From assembly GCA_041581055.1 (NCBI GenBank), contig JBFGCT010000199.1:1-6880 (forward strand): DNA of 6,880 nucleotides, written 5' to 3'. Below are positions 1-5,438 of this stretch, piece by piece. The DNA comes from JBFGCT01 sp041581055. Lineage in GTDB: Bacteria > Actinomycetota > Acidimicrobiia > Acidimicrobiales > Ilumatobacteraceae. Position 1 is the stretch's first letter. Each line of letters starts with the position of its first letter. The notes below the pieces were generated by a model. That model did not search any database, was not told the origin of the DNA, and was given only the letters and a program-made list of their open reading frames with translations. The position numbers and the translations under genes were made by a program.

Positions 1-499
1 GGCCGGCGGCGACCCCGCCCAGGGACCCGTCCGCGAGATGGCCAACCCGTCGCCGAGCCCGGCCGCCGGCAACGACTTCCCGGACACGCCGGAGCAGAAC
101 ACGTCGGGCCACGAGCGCCCGACTGATCAGCCCGATCCCGACGAGTTCGCGGCGCTGGTCGGCACGGACAACATCACCGGCGTCGACGGCGACGGGGGCA
201 GCGCGACCGACGGACCGCGCGGCACCGGACCGGGCGAGATCGATCGCCCGCACGGCACCGGGGTGAAGGCCCCGGTCGACGCGAGCACCCAAGAGCCAGA
301 CGACGCGCCCGCCGAGTCGACCAGCGGCACGACGGCAGATCGTGACGACCACCGCGAAGGAGCGGCCGAGACGGACGATTCGACCGGGTTCGACTGGCGG
401 CGGACGCGCGAGCGGGCGACCTCCGGGCTCGCCTCAGCGCTGTCGTCGGCCTCCGCCGGCTTGCGCCGTCTCTCCGACCGCCTCGCCAACCGCTCCTGA
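1..499 (+). CDS. Unrecognised acidic low-complexity protein, C-terminal part (5' end outside window)
   Basis: I do not recognise this protein. The frame is open from base 2 to the TGA at 497-499, giving 165 visible residues. An ATG at 38 is possible (153 aa), with a poorly spaced AGGGA at 21-25. Since the frame stays open to the window edge with the same character, a start further upstream is more likely. Codons end mostly in G or C, as in genuine genes here. The chain is rich in Asp, Glu, Thr, Ser, Gly and Pro with no hydrophobic stretch, so it is probably disordered. The last 35 or so residues change character: from FDWRRTRERATSGL onward they are rich in Arg, Ala, Ser and Leu and could form a basic amphipathic helix. 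It could be the flexible tail of a larger enzyme or membrane protein. It ends 206 bp before yqeB with repeats in between, so co-transcription is doubtful. Confidence 0.5.
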   Translation, partial: AGGDPAQGPVREMANPSPSPAAGNDFPDTPEQNTSGHERPTDQPDPDEFAALVGTDNITGVDGDGGSATDGPRGTGPGEIDRPHGTGVKAPVDASTQEPDDAPAESTSGTTADRDDHREGAAETDDSTGFDWRRTRERATSGLASALSSASAGLRRLSDRLANRS

Positions 500-514
500 C
501 GCCGATCCCAACCC

Positions 515-571
515 TCCGGTGAGAGGTGAGACCAGGGGGTCACGCCAGGTCTCACCGGAACGCGCGCACAC
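515..571. repeat. 57-bp palindromic repeat, copy 1
   Basis: This unit matches 577-633 at 56 of 57 positions; the only difference is G544 against C606. It contains two mutually exclusive perfect stems. Stem A pairs GGTGAGACC (525-533) with GGTCTCACC (548-556). Stem B pairs TCCGGTGAGA (515-524) with TCTCACCGGA (550-559). Both use the same right arm because the left side contains GGTGAGA twice in tandem (518-524 and 525-531). The unit starts 16 bp after the stop codon of the preceding gene. It may be a REP-like intergenic element or act as a terminator, but no T-tract follows. Confidence 0.85.
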
Positions 572-576
572 GGCCT

Positions 577-633
577 TCCGGTGAGAGGTGAGACCAGGGG
601 GTCACCCCAGGTCTCACCGGAACGCGCGCACAC
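577..633. repeat. 57-bp palindromic repeat, copy 2
   Basis: Second copy of the unit at 515-571, with a period of 62 bp and a 5-bp linker (572-576). Stem A pairs 587-595 with 610-618. Because of C606, its inside can extend by GGGG (598-601) with CCCC (605-608) after one A-A mismatch, closing on a 3-nt TCA loop, so this copy folds more tightly than copy 1. Stem B pairs 576-586 with 612-622, 11 bp. A further inverted repeat, CCGGAA (555-560) with TTCCGG (576-581), links the two copies. It ends 72 bp before the yqeB start. Confidence 0.85.
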
Positions 634-705
634 AAGAATGCGGGGCGGCGAGCTCGGAGGCCGGAGTACCGTCGTCGCCGTGGCGCCCGCTGTTCGAGAG
701 TCGAT

Positions 706-1524
706 GTGACGGACGGTCCCCCGCAGGCGCGCCCGCCGGGCGACCGTTTGTGCGCGCTGCGCGGCGGGGGTGACCTCGCCACCGGTGTCGCGTGGCGCCT
801 GACCCGGGCCGGATTCCCGGTCGTCGTCACGGAACTCGCTGCGCCGCTGACCGTGCGGCGGCCGGTCGCCCTGTCGACGGCGGTCACCGAGGGGTCGATC
901 GACGTCGAGGGGATGGTCGGGCGGCTGGTGACCGACGGGCCGGAGGCGACGGGCGTTGCCCGCAGCGGCACCGTCGCCGTCCTCGTCGACGACGGTCTCC
1001 CGGCGGTCGAGGCCGAGGTGGTCGTCGACGCTCGCCTCGCGAAGCGCAACATCGACACGACGATCGATGACGCCGACCTCGTCGTTGGTCTGGGGCCCGG
1101 CTTCACCGCGGGCGTCGACTGTCATGCCGTCGTCGAGACGCTGCGCGGCCCGCACCTCGGGCGCGTCCTGTGGAGCGGTTCAGCGGCGGCGGACACCCGT
1201 ACGCCGGGAGACGTCGGCGGGCGATCGGCGGCACGCGTGTTGCGTGCGCCGCGCGCCGGGCGCGTCGCCTGGATGGTTGCGATCGGCGACACCGTCGGGG
1301 AGGGGCAGGAACTCGGTTCGATCGGCGGGGCGACCGTCGTCGCCCCGTTCGACGGCGTGGTGCGTGGCCTCATCCATCCCGGCACCGCCGTGACGCCGGG
1401 CCTGAAGATCGGCGATGTCGATCCGCGCCTCGACGTGTCCTGCACCGAGATCTCCGACAAGGCGCTGGCGGTCGGGGGCGGCGTGCTCGAGGCGGTGCTC
1501 TGGTGGCCGATCCGCTCCCGCTGA
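706..1524 (+). CDS. yqeB: YqeB / EF2563-family molybdenum hydroxylase maturation protein
   Basis: A 272-residue protein, close to full length for the EF2563/YqeB family. These cytoplasmic proteins accompany selenium-dependent molybdenum hydroxylases (xanthine dehydrogenase relatives) and are thought to help mature their cofactor; the exact reaction is not established. Visible hallmarks are RGGGDLATG (19-27, nucleotide-binding-like glycine loop), VDARLAKRN (107-115), GLGPGFTAGVDCHAVVET (128-145), GRVLWSGSA (152-160) and ISDKALAVGGGVLEA (249-263). Residues about 178-241 contain two APxxGxV-like repeats (APRAGRV, APFDGVV) resembling a biotinyl/lipoyl-type barrel, without the modified lysine motif. 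The start is GTG at 706 with only a weak upstream purine run (GAGAG, 696-700). A TTG at 748, just before the conserved core, is an alternative. The gene overlaps yqeC by 22 bp, so the two are probably translated together. The family call is firm; the selenium link is from the family, not from this sequence. Confidence 0.9.
   Translation: MTDGPPQARPPGDRLCALRGGGDLATGVAWRLTRAGFPVVVTELAAPLTVRRPVALSTAVTEGSIDVEGMVGRLVTDGPEATGVARSGTVAVLVDDGLPAVEAEVVVDARLAKRNIDTTIDDADLVVGLGPGFTAGVDCHAVVETLRGPHLGRVLWSGSAAADTRTPGDVGGRSAARVLRAPRAGRVAWMVAIGDTVGEGQELGSIGGATVVAPFDGVVRGLIHPGTAVTPGLKIGDVDPRLDVSCTEISDKALAVGGGVLEAVLWWPIRSR
1489..1492 (+). promoter_or_regulatory. Ribosome binding site of yqeC, inside yqeB
   Basis: GAGG at 1489-1492 lies 10 nt before the GTG at 1503. 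It supports that GTG as the start, although the reading frame stays open back to 1170 inside yqeB. Confidence 0.5.
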
Positions 1525-2258
1525 GGGCGCTCGCCGGCGGGCTGGGGCTCCTCGATGGGGCCGGCCACCACGTGGCGATCGTCGGCGGCGGCGGCAAGAC
1601 GACGGTCGGGTTCGCGCTCGCCGCCGGGTTGCCCGGGCGCGTGATCCTCACCACGACGACCAAGATGGGCGCCGATCAGGACGGTGGCTGGCCGGTGCTG
1701 ATGACACCGACCGACGCCGACGTCGCCGCTGCCGATGCCGGCTCGGTGGTCGTCGTCTGGAGCCGGGTCAGTGGCTCGAAGGCAGTCGGTGTCGACCCCG
1801 AGCGCTGCGACCGGTGGTTCGAGCTCGTCGATCACGTGATCGTCGAGGCCGACGGCGCCCGGGGTCGGCCGTTCAAGGCGCCGGGCGCGCTCGAGCCGGT
1901 CGTGCCCACCTCGACCACGGTGCTCGTCAGCGTGATCGGCGCCACCGCCCTCGGTCGGGTCATCGCCGACCAGTGTCATCGACCGTTGCGCGTCGCGGCG
2001 CTCGCCGGCTGCCGCCCGTCCGAGCGGTTGACGCCCGAGCGCGCCGCCGCGGTCCTGCTGCATCCGCTCGGTGGCAGTCGAGCCTTACCGACGGGCGCCC
2101 GCCAGGCCGTCGTGGTGAACCAGGTCGACGACACCTCCCGCCCGCTGGTCGACGACCTGGTCGGTGCGCTCGCCACCCGTGACCCGTCGGTGCCGGTGGT
2201 CCCGATCGCCGTCGACCCCCGCCTCCCCACTCGAAACATTCGTCAGATCTTGCGCTGA
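1503..2258 (+). CDS. yqeC: YqeC-family P-loop protein, molybdenum hydroxylase accessory factor
   Basis: A 251-residue protein matching the YqeC family (putative selenium-dependent hydroxylase accessory proteins), usually found beside yqeB and molybdenum hydroxylase genes. It is a predicted cytoplasmic nucleotide-binding protein; its reaction is not known. The N-terminal VGGGGKTT (27-34) is the family's glycine-rich P-loop. TTTTKM (50-55) follows the next strand, as in known members. VEADGARGRPFKAP (114-127) is the family signature, with acidic residues where a Walker B/metal site is expected. The C-terminal half has VVNQVDD, typical of the GTPase-like base-recognition strand. The start GTG at 1503 overlaps yqeB by 22 bp and has a GAGG ribosome binding site. 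The same frame is open upstream, but there it reads yqeB sequence out of frame and adds Arg-rich low-quality residues. Its stop lies inside a 34-bp repeat (2250-2283). It faces the minus-strand operon tail to tail. Confidence 0.88.
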   Translation: MADPLPLRALAGGLGLLDGAGHHVAIVGGGGKTTVGFALAAGLPGRVILTTTTKMGADQDGGWPVLMTPTDADVAAADAGSVVVVWSRVSGSKAVGVDPERCDRWFELVDHVIVEADGARGRPFKAPGALEPVVPTSTTVLVSVIGATALGRVIADQCHRPLRVAALAGCRPSERLTPERAAAVLLHPLGGSRALPTGARQAVVVNQVDDTSRPLVDDLVGALATRDPSVPVVPIAVDPRLPTRNIRQILR

Positions 2259-2283
2259 CCGCAACATCGGGCGGGGATTCCGG
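2250..2283. repeat. 34-bp imperfect direct repeat, copy 1 (overlaps yqeC stop)
   Basis: Matches 2322-2355 at 29 of 34 positions, with a period of 72 bp. The core GCAACATCGGG is identical in both copies. It includes the last codons and the stop of yqeC. The two differences at 2257-2258 fall in the TGA itself: GA here, CG in copy 2. Confidence 0.7.
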
Positions 2284-2296
2284 AACGGGCGCGAAC

Positions 2297-2362
2297 GACC
2301 CTCCGTTCTACGCGTCGAATGTTGCGCTCGCCGCAACATCGGGTGGGAATTTCGGGAGGGTC
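2297..2362. terminator. Nested inverted repeats between convergent genes, possible bidirectional terminator
   Basis: GACCCTCC (2297-2304) is the perfect complement of GGAGGGTC (2355-2362) and encloses the 8-bp hairpin 2319-2326/2332-2339. A weaker pair, GAACGG (2283-2288) with CCGTTC (2303-2308), competes with the outer stem. The place, between two genes ending toward each other, is where a shared terminator is expected. There is no T-tract on either strand, common in high-GC actinobacteria, so function is inferred from position and folding only. The outer right arm reaches into the stop codon of the oxidoreductase. Confidence 0.4.
2322..2355. repeat. 34-bp imperfect direct repeat, copy 2
   Basis: Partner of 2250-2283. 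Unlike copy 1, its left end completes a perfect hairpin: ATGTTGCG (2319-2326) pairs with CGCAACAT (2332-2339) over a 5-nt CTCGC loop. It ends 6 bp before the stop codon of the oppositely directed oxidoreductase gene (TCA at 2361-2363). Confidence 0.7.
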
Positions 2363-3362
2363 AGGGGGACCAGCCGGCGAAGGTGTCGATCATCAGGCGG
2401 ACGTCGTCGCCGAGGGGGTACAGGATCGGGCACGTGCAGCCGTTGGCCATGTACTCGGCGACCTTCTCGCGGCACTCGTCGGGGGTGCCGGCGGCGCAGA
2501 TCATCTGGACGATGTCGTCGGGGACGAGCTTGGAGGCCTCGACGACCTGCTCGTGCGTCGCCGGCCACGTCAGGATCTTGTGGACCTCCTCGAGCAGCGA
2601 CTCGGGGACACCGCTGGCCTTCATGATGTGCGGCTGCTGGCCGAGGTACTGGGTGACGAGCAGGCGGGCGCCGTCGAGGGCGGCCTGCCGGTCGTCGTCG
2701 ACGGAGCAGACCATGAGCTGGGGCCGGTCGAGGTCGTCGACCGATCGCCCCGCCTTGGCCGCCCCGGACTGGAGGTGCTCGAGCGCCCGCTTGTTGTACT
2801 CGGGCGACACCAGGTAGTTGAGGACGACGCCGTCGGCGATCTCGCCGGTCAGCTCCATCATCTGCATACCCGTGGCGCCGATGTAGATCGGCACATCCTT
2901 TGGCCGGCGCTCCTGGTGGACGTAGTCGAGCTCGACCCCGTCGAGATGGACGAAGTACTCGTCCATCGTCACCGTCTCGTTGTTAAGCAGCGCCCGCACC
3001 GCGGTGACCACCTCGCGCATGACACGCAGCGGTTTGGCCCGATCGATGCCGACCTTGGCCGCCAGCGGATCCCACCAGGCGCCGAGCCCGCAGATGATGC
3101 GCCCAGGGGCGAGGTCGTCGAGCGTCGAGAACATCGACGCGAGGCGGGCAGGGTTGCGCGACCAGATGTCGATCACGCCGGAGGCGACCTTGATCGTGTC
3201 GGTGGTCGCGGCGAACGCGGCCATCGGCACGCCCGCCTCGCGCACAAGCCGGGAGTCGGCCTGCCACACCGCCTCGAAGCCCCGCTGCTCGGCGTATTGC
3301 GTGTACCCGATCGCGTCGCGGATCGGATGGGCGTCCTGCAGGTAGAGGGCGAGTCTCGTCAT
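2361..3362 (-). CDS. LLM-class flavin / F420-dependent oxidoreductase
   Basis: A 333-residue protein of the bacterial luciferase-like monooxygenase superfamily, a TIM-barrel family of about this length whose actinobacterial members often use coenzyme F420. It is soluble, with no signal peptide. Supporting stretches are the N-terminal strand and helix (TRLALYLQD, then YAEQRGFEAVWQAD at 23-36), the barrel strand TIKVASGVIDIWSRNPA (56-72), LAPGRIICGLGAWWDPLAAKVG (84-105), and VPIYIGATGMQMMELTGEIADGVVLNYL in the middle. The last has the pattern of the cofactor-binding strand of Mer- and F420-type enzymes. The C-terminus carries GTPDECREKVAEY, common in these proteins. F420 versus FMN cannot be settled from the sequence. 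The start ATG (3362-3360) has a strong AGGAGG site 4 nt upstream. It is the last gene of the transporter operon, 40 bp after permease 2, which suggests action on the imported compound (inference). Confidence 0.9.
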   Translation of the reverse strand: MTRLALYLQDAHPIRDAIGYTQYAEQRGFEAVWQADSRLVREAGVPMAAFAATTDTIKVASGVIDIWSRNPARLASMFSTLDDLAPGRIICGLGAWWDPLAAKVGIDRAKPLRVMREVVTAVRALLNNETVTMDEYFVHLDGVELDYVHQERRPKDVPIYIGATGMQMMELTGEIADGVVLNYLVSPEYNKRALEHLQSGAAKAGRSVDDLDRPQLMVCSVDDDRQAALDGARLLVTQYLGQQPHIMKASGVPESLLEEVHKILTWPATHEQVVEASKLVPDDIVQMICAAGTPDECREKVAEYMANGCTCPILYPLGDDVRLMIDTFAGWSP

Positions 3363-3366
3363 GGTT

Positions 3367-3372
3367 CCTCCT
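3367..3372 (-). promoter_or_regulatory. Strong ribosome binding site of the LLM oxidoreductase
   Basis: AGGAGG on the minus strand, 4 nt before the ATG at 3362. It is the best Shine-Dalgarno match in the window and lies in the 40-bp gap (3363-3402) after permease 2, so this gene can be translated independently of the permeases. Confidence 0.7.
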
Positions 3373-3402
3373 CGGGGTTCACGGGCGCGCCGTGGACCAC
3401 CA

Positions 3403-4338
3403 TCATCGCTCGTCGCGGACGTACGGGATGCCGAGCGCCGCCGGTGGCCCGCCGCCGCGCCGCAGATCGCGGGTGCCCCACACGACGAGCACGACGATCG
3501 TCAGCACGTACGGCAGCATCGCCAGGAACTCGGCGGGGATGTCGACGCCCTCGCCCTGCAACCAGAAGTTGGCCCGCCGGGCGAACCCGAACAGGAACGC
3601 GCCGAGCACGACACGGATCGGGTTCCACGAGGCGAACACGACCAGGGCGATCGCGATCCAACCGATGCCGGCCGTCGTGCCGGCTTGGCTCCACGACGGC
3701 ACGAGCGCGAGGACGAGATACGAGCCGCCGAGGCCGGCGAACAGCCCGCCGAGCATCACGTGGGCGTAGCGGTAGGCGGCGACCGGGACGCCCATCGAGT
3801 CGGCCGTGCCGGGCGACTCGCCGACCGCCCGCACGGCGAGCCCTGTCTTGGTGCGATTGAGATAGAACGCGATGACGACGGCGAAGACGACGGTCGCGTA
3901 GACGATCGGGTCCTGGTCGAACAGGACCGGTCCGAGGACCGGGATGTCGGCGAGCGGGCCCCACGCGATCGCCCGGAAGTCGGTGGCGAGCGGGATGCCC
4001 TCGATCGACTTGCCGAGGAACGTCGACAGCCCGGTCCCGAAGATCACGAGCGCGAGCCCCGACACGATCTGGTTGGCGCGCAGCGTGATCGACAAGAAGG
4101 CGTGGATGATCGAGAAGAGCGCGCCGGCGATGCCGCCGGCGGCGAACGCCAGCCACAGGTTTCCCGAGCTGTCGCCGACGCGGAAGGCGGCGACCGCGCC
4201 GATCAGCATCATGCCCTCGACGCCGAGGTTGAGGATTCCGGACCGCTCGGCGAGCAACTCGCCGAGGGCGGCGAGCGCGATCGGCACGGCGGCCCCGACC
4301 GCCGCCGCCAGCGTGAGGACGAACGCGGCGTCGTTCAT
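3403..4338 (-). CDS. ABC transporter permease, BmpA/NupQ (YufQ)-type
   Basis: A 311-residue inner membrane protein of the BPD_transp_2 permease family, the smaller partner (NupQ/YufQ type) of the nucleoside-type importer. It has about eight or nine hydrophobic segments, for example near residues 5-25, 43-80, 88-105, 142-162, 190-215, 225-260 and 275-297. The family hallmark ERSGILNLGVEGMM (31-44) is present, as is AVRAVGESPGTADSMGVPV in the cytoplasmic loop expected to contact the ATPase. The ATG (4338-4336) overlaps the stop of permease 1 as ATGA (4335-4338), and GAGGAG (4353-4348) lies 9 nt upstream. The reading frame is open further upstream, but there it only mirrors permease 1 in another frame. 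The short C-terminal tail after the last membrane segment is Arg/Gly-rich. Substrate is inferred from the family: nucleosides or related compounds. Confidence 0.93.
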   Translation of the reverse strand: MNDAAFVLTLAAAVGAAVPIALAALGELLAERSGILNLGVEGMMLIGAVAAFRVGDSSGNLWLAFAAGGIAGALFSIIHAFLSITLRANQIVSGLALVIFGTGLSTFLGKSIEGIPLATDFRAIAWGPLADIPVLGPVLFDQDPIVYATVVFAVVIAFYLNRTKTGLAVRAVGESPGTADSMGVPVAAYRYAHVMLGGLFAGLGGSYLVLALVPSWSQAGTTAGIGWIAIALVVFASWNPIRVVLGAFLFGFARRANFWLQGEGVDIPAEFLAMLPYVLTIVVLVVWGTRDLRRGGGPPAALGIPYVRDER

Positions 4339-5438
4339 GCCACCGCGCTCCTCGTCCGGCTGATCGACAACCGGTGGTGCGCGAACACCTCGCCGCCGAT
4401 GGCGAACAGCAGGATCGCGCCCTGCAACATCAGCGACACCTCCACCGGCACGCGCTGGCCCGGGAGGCTCTGGAGCGCGACTCCCGCGTTGTTGATGCCG
4501 CCGATGAAGACCGCCACCAGGACGACGCCGAACGGGTTGTAGCGGGCGAGGGCGGCGACGACGATGCCGGTGAACCCGAGCCCGAGCTCGAGCCCATTCG
4601 GGTCGAGGGCGTACGCCCGCCCGGCCACCTCGGTGGATCCGGCGAGCCCGGCGAGCGCTCCGGAGATCAGCAGCGCGACGATCACGGTCCGCCGCACCGG
4701 GATGCCGGCGTAGCGCGCCGACGCCGGCGACGACCCGACGACGTTCATGTCGAATCCGAGCGACGTATAGCGGATCAGCACCCACACCAGGAGCACGACG
4801 AGCAGTGCCGCGACCAGGCCCCAGTGGACCCTGGTGTCGCTCCACAGCGGGAAGCGCGCCGCGTCGGGCACCTTCTTACCCTGCGGGAAGTTCGTCGACT
4901 CCGGGTCGCGCCAGTACGAGCTCGACCCGAAGATCAGGTAGCGCATGAAGAACAGCGCGATGAACGTCAGCATCAGGGTCGTGATGATCTCGCTCGTGCC
5001 GAAGTAGGCCTTGAACAGCGCGGCGGGCGCCGCCCACAGCGCGCCGCCGATCGCTCCGGCGATCATCACCAGCCCGGTTCCGATCACCCACGGCATGCCG
5101 TCGGTCAGCGCCAGCCCGGCCCACGAGGCGAAGATCGCGCCGAAATACAACTGGCCCTCACCGCCGATGTTGAACAGGTTCATGCGGAACGCGATCGCCG
5201 CCGCCAGCCCGGTCAGCATCAGCGGGATGGCGATCGCCACGCTGTCGGTGAACCCGAACCGCGACGTGAAGCTCGCCTCGAACAGCTCGCGGTAGACGGT
5301 CAGCGGGCTGAACCCCTCCCACAGGAGGAAGATGCCGCCGGCGACCAGCGCGGCGACGACCGAGAGCACCGGGGTCAGGACGTTGTACCACCACTTCCGT
5401 TCGAGCCGCCGCTCGAGGCGGACCTGGACCGCGCTCAT
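4335..5438 (-). CDS. ABC transporter permease, BmpA/NupP (YufP)-type
   Basis: A 367-residue inner membrane permease of the BPD_transp_2 family, the larger partner (NupP/YufP type). The first 17 residues are charged and Arg-rich (VRLERRLERK), a cytoplasmic leader, followed by a membrane segment at about 18-40. The hallmark FRMNLFNIGGEGQLY (84-98) corresponds to NLGVEGMM in permease 2. YFGTSEIITTLMLTFIA and NVVGSSPASARYAGIPV, the latter being the ATPase-coupling loop, are also typical. A loop with WRDPESTNFPQGKKVPDAARFP lies mid-protein, likely outside the membrane. The ATG at 5438-5436 overlaps the ATPase stop as ATGA (5435-5438) and has GAGGGGG (5449-5443) 4 nt upstream. The frame is open far upstream, but that part is an Arg/Pro-rich shadow of the ATPase gene. 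With permease 2 it should form a heterodimeric channel. Confidence 0.93.
   Translation of the reverse strand: MSAVQVRLERRLERKWWYNVLTPVLSVVAALVAGGIFLLWEGFSPLTVYRELFEASFTSRFGFTDSVAIAIPLMLTGLAAAIAFRMNLFNIGGEGQLYFGAIFASWAGLALTDGMPWVIGTGLVMIAGAIGGALWAAPAALFKAYFGTSEIITTLMLTFIALFFMRYLIFGSSSYWRDPESTNFPQGKKVPDAARFPLWSDTRVHWGLVAALLVVLLVWVLIRYTSLGFDMNVVGSSPASARYAGIPVRRTVIVALLISGALAGLAGSTEVAGRAYALDPNGLELGLGFTGIVVAALARYNPFGVVLVAVFIGGINNAGVALQSLPGQRVPVEVSLMLQGAILLFAIGGEVFAHHRLSISRTRSAVA

Noticed and set aside
515..633. CRISPR array
   Set aside because: Only two units, a 5-bp linker far too short to be a spacer, and no cas genes.
634..705. Promoter for yqeB-yqeC
   Set aside because: A promoter is expected here or within the repeats, but I see no convincing -35/-10 pair or operator.
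704..709. ATG TGA as a selenocysteine-type or leader reading
   Set aside because: The ATG is out of frame with yqeB and is followed at once by TGA; it is a chance overlap with the GTG start, although yqeB belongs to a selenium-linked family.
127..1155. Long open frame on the minus strand covering the first gene, the repeats and the start of yqeB
   Set aside because: It reads Arg/Pro/Ser-rich low-complexity sequence, crosses the palindromic repeats and opposes two better supported genes; it is a GC-rich shadow.
1122..2063. Long minus-strand open frame opposite yqeB and yqeC
   Set aside because: The product is an Arg/Gly/Asp/Pro-rich chain with no family resemblance, while the plus strand shows clear YqeB and YqeC motifs.
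2319..4542. Two long plus-strand open frames (2319-3860 and 3361-4542) opposite the oxidoreductase and permease 2
   Set aside because: Both are charged, repetitive Arg/Asp/Glu/Gly chains antisense to well-recognised genes on the minus strand.
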